The notes under the pieces are model-generated. The model was not told the origin of the DNA. It did not search any database and saw only the letters and a program-made list of their open reading frames with translations. DNA of 64,000 bases from Armatimonadota bacterium. Lineage in GTDB: Bacteria; Sysuimicrobiota; Sysuimicrobiia; Sysuimicrobiales; Humicultoraceae. Positions 26,129 through 33,978 of this stretch are shown here, piece after piece (position 1 is the first letter of the stretch; every line of letters begins with the position of its first letter). The stretch spans positions 31,285 to 95,284 of the forward strand of contig JAVHMA010000001.1 of the NCBI GenBank assembly GCA_031081715.1, read 5' to 3'. A program made the position numbers and the translations under genes.

Positions 26129-27243
26129 CACCGAGCCGACCCTGGATTCCGGTCGCCGCCCCGGTCCTGGCCGGTAACGAGGAAGCGTACGTCCTCGACT
26201 GCCTGCGAACAACGTGGATATCCTCTCATGGCGAATACATCGGTCGCTTTGAGGAGACGTTCGGCCGGTTTTGCGGTGCGCGCCACGCGCTGGCGTGCTC
26301 CAATGGCACGGTGGCGTTGCACCTCGCGCTGCTGGCTCTCGGCGTCGGGCCCGGCGACGAGGTGCTGATACCGACGATGACCTTCGTGGCTACCGCCAAC
26401 GCGGTGCGGTACTGCGGCGCCCGGCCCGTGCCGGTGGACATCGATCCGCACACGTGGAACCTCGACACCGGTCAGCTCGAGGCCTCGATCACGCGCCGCA
26501 CAGTAGGGATCATCGTTGTGCACCTCTACGGTCATCCGGTGGACATGGACGCGGTGCTTGCCGTGGCCCGGCGGCGCCGCTTGTTCGTGGTGGAGGATGC
26601 GGCGGAGGCACACGGGGCGCAGTACCGCGGCCGTCCGGTCGGTGCCCTCGCCGACGTGGGTACCTTTAGCTTCTACGGAAACAAGATCGTGACGACCGGT
26701 GAAGGCGGTATGGTCGTCACGAACGATGGGGGTTTGGCGGAGAAAGTTCGACGGCTGAAGGGTCAGGGTATGGATCCTGAGCGACGCTACTGGTTTCCGA
26801 CGATCGGGTACAACTATCGGATGACCAACGTGGCCGCGGCAATCGGCCTAGCCCAGATGGAGAAGGTGGACTGGCATCTGCGGCGTCGCCGTGAGGTGGC
26901 GACGTGGTATCAGCAGGACCTGGCGGGTCTGCCGGGCATCGGCTGGCAGGTCGAGCAGCCGTGGGCGCGGCACGCATACTGGATGTTCACCATTCTCGTG
27001 GACGACACGATCGCGGACCGGGATGAGCTCATGGCGCGACTCCGAGACGCTGGGATTGAAACACGCCCGGTGTTCTACCCGGTGCACATCCTCCCGCCGC
27101 ACCGCAAGGCAACCGTGGGCCGAGCGCTTCCCGTAGCGGAACGCATCGCCCGCTGCGGACTCAGCCTTCCGACGTGGGCGGGATTGTCTCGCGACGACGT
27201 GCGCTACGTCGCCGAGGCCCTCCGGGGTGCGCTCCGCGTATGA
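26125..27243 (+). CDS. DegT/DnrJ/EryC1-family sugar aminotransferase
   Basis: 372 residues from GTG 26125, overlapping the previous stop; an upstream in-frame ATG at 26070 would read through the GT4 gene. PLP-dependent fold type I: ALACSNGTVALHLALLALGVGPGDEV (cofactor phosphate site), VVEDAAEAHGA with the ring-stacking Asp at 158, and SFYGNKIVTTGEGG with the Schiff-base Lys at 187. The sequence is closest in style to perosamine-type synthases that convert a keto-sugar nucleotide to an amino-sugar, using glutamate. With the hexapeptide acyltransferase nearby, an N-acylated amino-sugar in the O-antigen is likely. Which sugar cannot be told from sequence. Confidence 0.92.
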   Translation: MTPSRPWIPVAAPVLAGNEEAYVLDCLRTTWISSHGEYIGRFEETFGRFCGARHALACSNGTVALHLALLALGVGPGDEVLIPTMTFVATANAVRYCGARPVPVDIDPHTWNLDTGQLEASITRRTVGIIVVHLYGHPVDMDAVLAVARRRRLFVVEDAAEAHGAQYRGRPVGALADVGTFSFYGNKIVTTGEGGMVVTNDGGLAEKVRRLKGQGMDPERRYWFPTIGYNYRMTNVAAAIGLAQMEKVDWHLRRRREVATWYQQDLAGLPGIGWQVEQPWARHAYWMFTILVDDTIADRDELMARLRDAGIETRPVFYPVHILPPHRKATVGRALPVAERIARCGLSLPTWAGLSRDDVRYVAEALRGALRV

Positions 27244-28190
27244 GTGTCGCACCGCAGGTCTCGATCGTCACGCCATCGTTCAACCAGGGCGAGTTCATCG
27301 AGCGTGCCGCGGAGTCGGTCCTGAGTCAGGACTATCAGGCGGTCGAATACCTGATCCTGGACGGGGGCTCGACCGACGGGACTCTCGATGTGCTGCGGCG
27401 CCTGGGCGGGCGAGTGCGGTGGGTCTCGGAGCCCGACCGCGGACAGGCGCACGCAATCAACAAGGGTTGGCAGCAGGCGAAGGGCGAGGTGTTGGCCTGG
27501 CTTAACGCCGACGACCTGTATCTGCCCGGCGCGCTTTCGCGGGTGGCAGCCTTCTTCCAGACGAATCCCGCGGTTGACATCGTCTACGGTGACTGCGACT
27601 ACATCGACCTGGACGACCGAGTCGTCCAGCCGTACCCGACGCGGCCATACGACTACATCGAGCTCGTGCGCGAGGCCATCGACTTCATCCCGCAGCCGGC
27701 AGCCTTCGTCCGGCGCCGCGTCCTGGAAACCACCGGGCTCCTCGACGAGACGCTGCACTACGTCCTCGACTACGACTACTGGCTGCGAGCCGGACTGCGA
27801 CACACGGTAGCCTACCTGCCCGCACGGCTCGCCGCGTTCCGCTTGCATCCGGCGTCGAAGACAGTAGGGAGCGAGGCGCGCTTCGGGCGGGAGCTGGTCG
27901 AGACATACCGTCGCCTGTTCGCCCGGGCCGACCTTCCCCCACAGGTGCGAACGGTGGAGCGCCAGGCGCTGGCGAACGCACACTACATGGCGGCCGTCCG
28001 CTGCTTCTGGGGCGGCGACCTCGCGCTGGCCAGGGAGTACGGCCGGCAGGCGTGGGGAACGGTCACGGGCTATCGCGCGCGCAAGCTCGCGGCACTCCTC
28101 GGTCTGACCGTCCTGGGCCGCGGCGGGCTGGCCGCGGCCCGAGTGGTCCGCGCGCGCCGCGCGACGCACTTCTCGGGGCGCACCGGGTGA
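27240..28190 (+). CDS. GT2-family glycosyltransferase
   Basis: 316 residues from ATG 27240, overlapping the aminotransferase by 4 bases. GT-A fold with VSIVTPSFNQGEFIERA, LILDGGSTDGTLDVL and the metal-binding segment LAWLNADDLYLPGAL (Asp-Asp near residue 91). FIPQPAAFVRRRVLE and LDETLHYVLDYDYWLR are typical of the sub-group that makes O-antigen or capsule linkages. No membrane segments. A probable cytoplasmic transferase of the polysaccharide pathway. Confidence 0.9.
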   Translation: MSVAPQVSIVTPSFNQGEFIERAAESVLSQDYQAVEYLILDGGSTDGTLDVLRRLGGRVRWVSEPDRGQAHAINKGWQQAKGEVLAWLNADDLYLPGALSRVAAFFQTNPAVDIVYGDCDYIDLDDRVVQPYPTRPYDYIELVREAIDFIPQPAAFVRRRVLETTGLLDETLHYVLDYDYWLRAGLRHTVAYLPARLAAFRLHPASKTVGSEARFGRELVETYRRLFARADLPPQVRTVERQALANAHYMAAVRCFWGGDLALAREYGRQAWGTVTGYRARKLAALLGLTVLGRGGLAAARVVRARRATHFSGRTG

Positions 28191-29368
28191 GGCTCCTCAC
28201 GCTGACACACCTATTCCCGTTCCCCCCGGACACCGGCGGCAAGATCGTCGCGTCGCAGACCATCGTGTGCCTCGCGCGGCACGCGACTCTCGACGTCTGC
28301 ACCTTCCTTGCACCATGGACGCGAGCCGTGGATGTCGATGCACTGCGGCTCGTGGCTGACGGCGTGGTGGTCGTACCACTGCCGCGGCGCTCACCCTACC
28401 TCTGGCCGCTGGCGGCGGGGCGGGGCCGGCCCTACCTCATTTGGCGGGACGAGTCAGCACGGATGCGGGCCCGAGTCGCGGAGCTTTACCGCCGCGGCCC
28501 AGACCTGTTGTTCGCCGACTCCCTCCACGTCGCCGGCTACGTGTCCGTCTTGCGAGGGCCAAAGATCCTTCAGGAACACAACGTAGAGTCTTACCTGGTT
28601 GACCGGCACGTCCGCGTCCACCGGAGCCGCATCGTCCGCATGGCAGGCGCGGTCGAGGCCGCGAACCTCGCGCGGTACGAGCGGGACACGTGCAACTCGT
28701 TCGACGCAGTCATCGCGCTCTCCGACGAGGACCGGGACCGTCTGCGCGCCCTCGGTGTGAGATCTCGCATCGAGGTGATTCCGCCGTCCGTGGAGGCGGT
28801 CGAGCCGGTACCGGACGACGGTCGACGTCGCATCGTCCACATTGGCACCGGGCACTGGCCTCCGATTGCTGAGGGCCTCCGTTGGTACCTTCGCGAGATC
28901 CACCCGCTGGTCCGGGCCGCGCTCCCGGGCGTGGAGACCTGCCTCGCCGGACCACCGCCGTCGTTCCTCGCGCTCGGCGCGCGCGACGGCGGGGTGACGG
29001 TCGCAGGCTACGTGGACGACCTGGAGCCTATCTACCGCAGCACCGCAGTCTTCATCGTCCCGCTACTGGTCGGAGGCGGCGTCCGTCTGAAGATCATGCA
29101 CGCGCTGGCCCGAGGGCTGGCCGTGGTGTCCACCTCGCCCGGTTGCGACGGCCTGAGGCTCGAGCACGGGCGGCACCTGCTCGTCGCCGACGAGCCACGC
29201 GCCTTTGCCGACGCCGTGACCGCCGTGGTTCGCGACGCGGCGCTTCGCCGTCGCCTGGGTGAGGAGGGGCGTGCGGCCGTGCTGGATCGGTACGGTGTGG
29301 AGCGGCGCTGCGCGGCGCTGGCAGCCCTGGTCCGCGAAGTCGCCGGACGGCGGATCACGGAGCGATGA
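28187..29368 (+). CDS. GT4-family glycosyltransferase
   Basis: 393 residues from GTG 28187, overlapping the previous stop. The N-terminus LTLTHLFPFPPDTGGKIVASQ is typical of GT4 enzymes that act on exopolysaccharides (landmark FPPDTGG). C-terminal landmarks are IVHIGTGHWPPIAEGLRW, VAGYVDDLEPIYR, VPLLVGGGVRLKIMHALARG and STSPGCDGL. The canonical E-x7-E is replaced by a GVRLKIMHALA arrangement, common in this GT4 subgroup. QEHNVES near residue 125 supports the same assignment. Part of the continuous overlap chain from 24842 to 31622. Confidence 0.9.
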   Translation: MRLLTLTHLFPFPPDTGGKIVASQTIVCLARHATLDVCTFLAPWTRAVDVDALRLVADGVVVVPLPRRSPYLWPLAAGRGRPYLIWRDESARMRARVAELYRRGPDLLFADSLHVAGYVSVLRGPKILQEHNVESYLVDRHVRVHRSRIVRMAGAVEAANLARYERDTCNSFDAVIALSDEDRDRLRALGVRSRIEVIPPSVEAVEPVPDDGRRRIVHIGTGHWPPIAEGLRWYLREIHPLVRAALPGVETCLAGPPPSFLALGARDGGVTVAGYVDDLEPIYRSTAVFIVPLLVGGGVRLKIMHALARGLAVVSTSPGCDGLRLEHGRHLLVADEPRAFADAVTAVVRDAALRRRLGEEGRAAVLDRYGVERRCAALAALVREVAGRRITER

Positions 29369-30135
29369 CGGTCGACGGAGCGGGCGGGCAGGTCGTCGAG
29401 ATCCTCGGCGTCCCCGTCGCCCGTCTTGACCCCGACGCCGCGCTCGCGGCTATCACCCGTTGCTACGACCTGGCCGCTCCGGCACTTGTCGCCTACGCCA
29501 ACGCGCACACCCTGAACCTCGCCGCCCGGGACCCCGGGTACCGCGCCGTGCTGCGCCGCGCGGCCCTCGTCCTCAACGACGGCGCCGGACTCGCCCTGGC
29601 CGGCCGGCTGCGCGGCCGGCCCTTTCCCGCCAACCTCAACGGCAGCGACTTCACCCCGCGCGTACTGGCGCTGGCCGCCGCTCGAGGCTGGCCGGTCTAC
29701 TTCCTGGGTGCGCGGCCCGGTGTCGCTGAGGAGGCGGCCCGCCGTCTGCGCGCGCGAATGCCCGACCTACGCGTCGTCGGCGTCCGCGACGGTTACTTCC
29801 CGCCCGAGGAGACGGCCGCGGTCGTCGAGGCGGTCCGCCGGAGCAGGACCGGACTGCTCCTGGTTGCCATGGGCAACCCCCGCCAGGAGTTCTGGCTCGA
29901 TCAACACCTGGCGGCCACTGGCGCGCGGGTCGGCATCGGCGTCGGGGCGTTCTTCGACTTCGCGGCGGGCGTCGTCCCGCGCGCGCCGGCGTGGATGAAC
30001 CGGGTCGGCGTCGAGTGGGTCTACCGGCTGGCGCACGAGCCGCGCCGGCTGTGGCGCCGCTATCTGGTCGGCAACGGCGTGTTCCTCGCGCGGGTCACCC
30101 GCGAGGCACTTTTGGGCATATTCTCCAGAGAATAG
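29365..30135 (+). CDS. WecG/TagA/CpsF-family glycosyltransferase (GT26)
   Basis: 256 residues. Landmarks of GT26: ILGVPVARLDPDAALAAI, YANAHTLNLAARDPGY, LNDGAGLALAGRL, NLNGSDFTPRVLALAA, VYFLGARPGVAE, DGYFPPEE, LLLVAMGNPRQEFWLDQH, GVGAFFDFAAG and RVGVEWVYRLAHEPRRLWRRY. The C-terminal Arg-rich helix is needed for membrane association in family members. It transfers a UDP-sugar (often ManNAc or ManNAcA) to an undecaprenyl-pyrophosphate-linked first sugar. It directly precedes the initiating sugar-phosphate transferase, so it most likely adds the second sugar. Confidence 0.93.
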   Translation: MTVDGAGGQVVEILGVPVARLDPDAALAAITRCYDLAAPALVAYANAHTLNLAARDPGYRAVLRRAALVLNDGAGLALAGRLRGRPFPANLNGSDFTPRVLALAAARGWPVYFLGARPGVAEEAARRLRARMPDLRVVGVRDGYFPPEETAAVVEAVRRSRTGLLLVAMGNPRQEFWLDQHLAATGARVGIGVGAFFDFAAGVVPRAPAWMNRVGVEWVYRLAHEPRRLWRRYLVGNGVFLARVTREALLGIFSRE

Positions 30136-31622
30136 TGCCGGATTCCCGTGAGGAACCAGCCCCGGTGACCGAACAGGCGATCTCCAGATCGAGTCCCCGG
30201 ACCACCCCGGCGACCGCGGCCGCCGCCCTGGCGGTGGCGGCGCTCGCGGTCGCGGACCTGGCCGCGCTCGCCGCGTCGCTCGCCGTCGCGGTCGGCCTGC
30301 GCGTGAGCGTGCTGCCGGCGCTGTCCGAAGCATTCGCCCGCCCGACCTTCCCGCTCTCGCACTACTTCGAGCTGTGGTGGCTGCCGCTGGTGTACGTGGG
30401 CGCGCTGTGGCACGTCGGGCTCTACTCGCGGCGCGATCCCTTCTGGGAAGAGGTGCGGCGCTGCGTCGGCGGCGTGACCACGGCTGCGGTCCTGATCTTC
30501 GCGGTCATGTCCATCGCGCGCATCGCCGACGACGTCTCGCGGCCGGTGGTGGTGGCCGCCTGGGCCGTCCTGCTGGGGGCGCTGCCGCTGGCCCGCTACG
30601 CCGCGAAGCGCTCGCTCATCGCGCTCGGCCCGTGGCGGCGTCGGGCCCTGCTCGTCGGCTGCGGCCCGCAGGCGGAGGTCCTGCGCGCTGCGCTTGCCCG
30701 CGACCGCACGCTGGGCTACGAGGTCGCCGGCGTCGTCGCCACGCCCGCGCACGCGCCGGAGCGCGCGGCCGCCCTGGGCGCCCGCGAGGTGATCCTCACC
30801 GCGCCGCGCCTGGAGCGCGAGGAGTTCCTGCGGCTGGTCGAGCGCCTGCGGGAGGTGGCCGAGAACGTCATCATCGCACCCGACCTGGCCGAGGTGCCGG
30901 TGCTCGGCGTCGAGGTACTCGGCCTGTTCGAGGACCGCACGCTGCTCCTGCGCGTGCCCAACAATCTGCTCAAGCCGTGGAACTTGGCGGTCAAGCGCGC
31001 CTCGGACCTCGTGCTGGGGAGCCTGGCCGCGCTCGTCGCCCTGCCGGTCGTCGCGGTGGCGGGCGCGTTCGTCGCCCTGACCTCGCCCGGGCCGGTGCTG
31101 CACGTGGAGCCCCGCGTGGGGCGCAAGCACCGGCTCTTCGACTGCCTCAAGCTGCGGACGATGTACGTCGACGCCGACGCGCGGTTGCAGGCGCACCTGG
31201 CCGCGCATCCCGACGCCGCGGCGGAGTGGGAGCGCTACCGCAAGCTACGCGCCTATGACCCGCGCGTGACGCCGGTCGGCCGCTGGCTACGCCGCTACGC
31301 CCTCGACGAGCTGCCGCAGGTGGTTAACGTGCTGCGCGGCGACATGAGCCTGGTGGGCCCCCGACCCTACCTGCCCCGCGAGATGCCGCTGCCCGAGGGC
31401 GATGGCATCCTCGACGTCCGGCCCGGCATGACCGGGCTGTGGCAGGTAAGCGGGAAGAACGCGCTGGCCTTCGAGCAGCGCGGCCAGCTCGACCGCTGGT
31501 ACGTGAGCAACTGGTCGCTGTGGCTGGACCTGGTGATCCTGGTGAAGACGGTGCCGATGGTGCTGCGCGGGGAGCGTCACGCGGGGCGTCCGGATGCCAA
31601 CGGGGAGGTGGGACGCACGTGA
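30135..31622 (+). CDS. Undecaprenyl-phosphate sugar-1-phosphate transferase (WbaP/CpsE-like)
   Basis: About 495 residues from GTG 30135 (1-base overlap with the previous stop); GTG 30165 behind GTGAGGA is an alternative. Four N-terminal membrane helices, a Rossmann-like central domain (LLVGCGPQAEVLR), a re-entrant hydrophobic segment, then the catalytic bacterial sugar transferase domain: KRASDLVLGSLAALVALP, FDCLKLRTMYVDADA, RWLRRYALDELPQVVNVLRGDMSLVGPRPYLP, RPGMTGLWQVSGKN and DRWYVSNWSLWLDL (landmarks). It starts glycan synthesis by loading a sugar-1-phosphate onto undecaprenyl phosphate. Located at the end of the cluster, coupled to pilin C by a 4-base overlap. Confidence 0.94.
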   Translation: MPDSREEPAPVTEQAISRSSPRTTPATAAAALAVAALAVADLAALAASLAVAVGLRVSVLPALSEAFARPTFPLSHYFELWWLPLVYVGALWHVGLYSRRDPFWEEVRRCVGGVTTAAVLIFAVMSIARIADDVSRPVVVAAWAVLLGALPLARYAAKRSLIALGPWRRRALLVGCGPQAEVLRAALARDRTLGYEVAGVVATPAHAPERAAALGAREVILTAPRLEREEFLRLVERLREVAENVIIAPDLAEVPVLGVEVLGLFEDRTLLLRVPNNLLKPWNLAVKRASDLVLGSLAALVALPVVAVAGAFVALTSPGPVLHVEPRVGRKHRLFDCLKLRTMYVDADARLQAHLAAHPDAAAEWERYRKLRAYDPRVTPVGRWLRRYALDELPQVVNVLRGDMSLVGPRPYLPREMPLPEGDGILDVRPGMTGLWQVSGKNALAFEQRGQLDRWYVSNWSLWLDLVILVKTVPMVLRGERHAGRPDANGEVGRT

Positions 31623-32065
31623 CGACCTGGATGCGCGCGCGGCGGGTCGGCGGCCAGCGCGGGTTCACCCTGATCGAGATCTTCGTCGCGCTGGCCGTGC
31701 TCGGTGTGCTGCTCGCGGTGGCGCTGCCACGATACCTGGGCTCGCGCCGCACGGTGCTGGTCACCGAGGCGGACGAGGTCTTGCAGGAGCTGAAGATCGC
31801 CGCCTGGCAGCACTACCAGGAGCACTCCACCTGGGCGACCGTGCCCACCGGCGTGCCCATGCCGTCGGGGACGTTCGGGTTCACGCCGCCGGGCGGCGCG
31901 TGCTGGACGTTCGGGGTGACCACCGCCGCCGCCGACCAGATCGTGTTCCGCGCGCAGGCGAACACCGCGGGCCGGCCGGTCTGCGTGCTGCTGCCGGCGG
32001 GCGCGACCGTGGACCTGACGGTGAGCAGCGACGGGTCGTCGCTGCGGGTGCAGAGTGGGTTGTAG
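31619..32065 (+). CDS. Type IV major-pilin-like prepilin (pilin C)
   Basis: 148 residues from GTG 31619, behind a strong GGGGAGGTGGG site (31601-31611) and overlapping the sugar transferase stop; ATG 31631 is possible. The leader of 15 residues ends in GQRG before FTLIEIFVALAVLGVLLAVALPRYLG. Like pilins A and B it has a LQELKIAAWQHYQEH helix end, GFTPPGGACW, a second Cys in VCVLLP and the C-terminus SSDGSSLRVQSGL. Its coupling to the initiating transferase of a polysaccharide operon is unusual for a pilin and suggests co-expression with surface glycan, or a pseudopilin used in polysaccharide-associated secretion. Confidence 0.92.
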   Translation: MTTWMRARRVGGQRGFTLIEIFVALAVLGVLLAVALPRYLGSRRTVLVTEADEVLQELKIAAWQHYQEHSTWATVPTGVPMPSGTFGFTPPGGACWTFGVTTAAADQIVFRAQANTAGRPVCVLLPAGATVDLTVSSDGSSLRVQSGL

Positions 32066-32097
32066 GCTGCCCGTCTTGACTTCTAGATCCTACCGAG

Positions 32098-32116
32098 TCA
32101 CCATATGTAATGGTGA
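32098..32116 (+). promoter_or_regulatory. Palindromic operator upstream of the AbrB/PIN pair
   Basis: TCACCAT (32098-32104), five bases, ATGGTGA (32110-32116): a perfect 7-base inverted repeat ending 6 bases before the antitoxin start. A TTGACT hexamer at 32076-32081 could be the -35 element, placing the palindrome over the -10/start region. This is the usual layout for autorepression by an antitoxin or antitoxin-toxin complex. The repeat also leaves little room for a ribosome site, so translation may begin close to the transcript 5' end. Confidence 0.65.
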
Positions 32117-32122
32117 TGACGA

Positions 32123-32377
32123 ATGAGTAAGGTCTCGGCCGTCAGGTATTCCTCGAAGCTGACCAGCAAGGCGCAGATCACGGTACCGCTGGAGGTGCGC
32201 GAGCGGCTTGACCTGCGACCGGGCGACCGGGGCATTTGGGTGCTCAGGGGCGAGGAGGTCGTGCTGATGAGCCCGCGACGGTTCGCGCGCGCCACGGCCG
32301 GGTTGCTCCGAGGGACGTATGGGCGCAGCCGGGAGGCGGTTCGGCGCTACCTCGAACGCGAGCGGGAAGGCTGGTGA
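32123..32377 (+). CDS. AbrB/MazE-family antitoxin
   Basis: 84 residues from ATG 32123. SSKLTSKAQITVPLEVRERLDLRPGDR is the SpoVT/AbrB swapped-hairpin DNA-binding fold (landmark KAQITVP), followed by WVLRGEEVVLMSPRR and a C-terminal helical tail (YGRSREAVRRYLERERE) that would wrap round the toxin. The stop overlaps the PIN-domain start by 4 bases, the standard antitoxin-first order of a VapBC-like type II system. It probably represses its own promoter through the palindrome just upstream. Confidence 0.9.
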   Translation: MSKVSAVRYSSKLTSKAQITVPLEVRERLDLRPGDRGIWVLRGEEVVLMSPRRFARATAGLLRGTYGRSREAVRRYLEREREGW

Positions 32378-32871
32378 GCACGATGCCCGCGGACCTGCGG
32401 CGGTTCGCGCGGGACCTGGCCTCGCTGCGGGTCGGGGTCGTTGATGCGAACGTCCTCATCTACCACCTGGAGGAGCTGGCGGAGTACAGCGACCTCACCG
32501 CGGCGATCGTCGACCGGGCCGCCCGGGGGGGCTGTCGTATCGTGATGTCGGCTCTCACCGTCGCAGAGGTTCTGGCGGGTCCGTATCGAGAGACCGATAC
32601 CCGCAAGGTCGAACGTGCCGCGAACTTTCTGACAGGCATTCCCAACGGCGAGATCGCGGACCTCACGCTGGCCGTCGCGGATCGTGCCGCCTGGCTTCGC
32701 CGGTTCGGTCTGAGGATGCCAGACGCGGTGGTCATGGCCACGGCGATCACGAGTCGTGCCGACGCGATCTTGACCAACGATCCGGTGTTCCGGAAGCAGA
32801 TCCCCGGCGCTCCGCGCGTGATGCTCCTCGATGACTACACCGGCGGTGGCCCGAGACCCCGCGGGCGCTGA
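32374..32871 (+). CDS. PIN-domain toxin (VapC-like ribonuclease)
   Basis: 165 residues from GTG 32374; ATG 32383 is possible. PIN fold with the acidic active-site set: VVDANVLIYHLE (first Asp), MSALTVAEVLAGP (Glu), LRMPDAVVMATAI (Asp) and DAILTNDPVFRK (final Asp-Asn-Asp). These bind magnesium for cleavage of RNA; known relatives cut tRNA or rRNA. It forms a toxin-antitoxin pair with the gene before it. The pair sits between the pilin C/polysaccharide operon and a glycosyltransferase and is the only mobile-type accessory module in this part of the window apart from the Uma2 genes. Confidence 0.9.
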   Translation: MSTMPADLRRFARDLASLRVGVVDANVLIYHLEELAEYSDLTAAIVDRAARGGCRIVMSALTVAEVLAGPYRETDTRKVERAANFLTGIPNGEIADLTLAVADRAAWLRRFGLRMPDAVVMATAITSRADAILTNDPVFRKQIPGAPRVMLLDDYTGGGPRPRGR

Positions 32872-32872
32872 C

Positions 32873-33967
32873 GTGGACGGACCCGCGCTCACCGTCATCA
32901 TCCCCACCCGCAACGAGCGCGAGACCGTGGGCCCGCTCGTCGAGGCCCTCAGCCGCGCGCTCGCCGGCCGCGACTACGAGCTCGTCTTCGTGGACGACAG
33001 CACCGACGGCACCGACGCCGCGCTCGAGGCGCTGGCGCACGGTGAGGTGCGCATCCGCGTCCACCACCGCGCGCGGGGGGACGGGCTCGCGGGGGCCGTG
33101 GTCGCCGGGTTCGGCCTGGCGCGTGGGGCGGTGGTCGGCGTCATCGACGCCGATCTCCAGCACCCGCCCGAGATGCTCGCCGTGTTGCTCGAGCGACTGG
33201 AGGCCACCGGCGCGGACGTCGTGGTGGCCTCGCGCTACCTCCCCGGGGCAGGCCGGCCCGGGTTGCGCCCGCTACGGGCGGCGATCTCGCAGCTCTTGCG
33301 CCTGTTCTCGAAGGTCATGCTCCGGGCCGCACGGCGCACGACCGACCCGCTGTCGGGGTTCTTTCTGGTCCGCCGCCGGGTCATCGACGGCATCGCGCTG
33401 CGCCCCGTGGGGTTCAAGATTTTGCTCGAGGTCCTGGTGCGGGGCCGCGTCGACCGGGTGGTGGACGTCCCCTACGTCTTCGGCGAGCGCGGCGGCGGCC
33501 GCACCAAGGCCGGCGTCCGCCAGGGGGTAGCCCTCTTCCAGCACGTGGTCAGGCTCGCCGCCTCGAACCCGGCCGATGCGCGCCTGTGGAAGTTCCTGCT
33601 GGTGGGCGCGAGCGGCGCGGTGGTGAACATGGCGGTCTTCGGGATCCTGATCGGCCCGCTGGGCGTCTACTACGTGCTGGCGGGCGCGGTCGCCGGCGCG
33701 GTGTCCACCTTCACGAACTTTGTGCTGAACAACGCCTTCACGTGGGCCGACCGCCGCGAGGCCGCCTGGTCCGTCTTCGTGCGGCGCCTGGGCAAGTACT
33801 ACGTGGCGACCTGGGTGGGCTACGCGGCGTACCTGGGCCTCCTGTGGGCCATCACGCAGGTGGGCATCGCGCCAATGGTGAGCAACCTAATTGCCATCGG
33901 CGTGGGCGGGATGCTGAACTATGTCATGCACAATGTGTGGACGTGGCGGGAGCGCCGCGTCCACTGA
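32873..33967 (+). CDS. GT2 polyprenol-phosphate mannosyltransferase fused to a GtrA-like membrane domain
   Basis: 364 residues from GTG 32873; ATG 32831, inside the PIN gene, would add 14 residues and cannot be excluded. Residues 1-230 are DPM1-like: LTVIIPTRNERETV, LVFVDDSTDGTDAAL, VVGVIDADLQHPPEML with the catalytic DAD, and DPLSGFFLVRR. Residues 240-364 are a GtrA-like domain with four membrane helices: RLWKFLLVGASGAVVNMAVF, and NFVLNNAFTWADR. The first half makes polyprenyl-phosphate mannose or glucose; the second may flip or anchor the product. This fusion is known in several bacteria and archaea. It would feed the PMT at 38162-39457 and the other lipid-donor transferases. Confidence 0.9.
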   Translation: MDGPALTVIIPTRNERETVGPLVEALSRALAGRDYELVFVDDSTDGTDAALEALAHGEVRIRVHHRARGDGLAGAVVAGFGLARGAVVGVIDADLQHPPEMLAVLLERLEATGADVVVASRYLPGAGRPGLRPLRAAISQLLRLFSKVMLRAARRTTDPLSGFFLVRRRVIDGIALRPVGFKILLEVLVRGRVDRVVDVPYVFGERGGGRTKAGVRQGVALFQHVVRLAASNPADARLWKFLLVGASGAVVNMAVFGILIGPLGVYYVLAGAVAGAVSTFTNFVLNNAFTWADRREAAWSVFVRRLGKYYVATWVGYAAYLGLLWAITQVGIAPMVSNLIAIGVGGMLNYVMHNVWTWRERRVH

Positions 33968-33978
33968 GGAGCCGCGAG

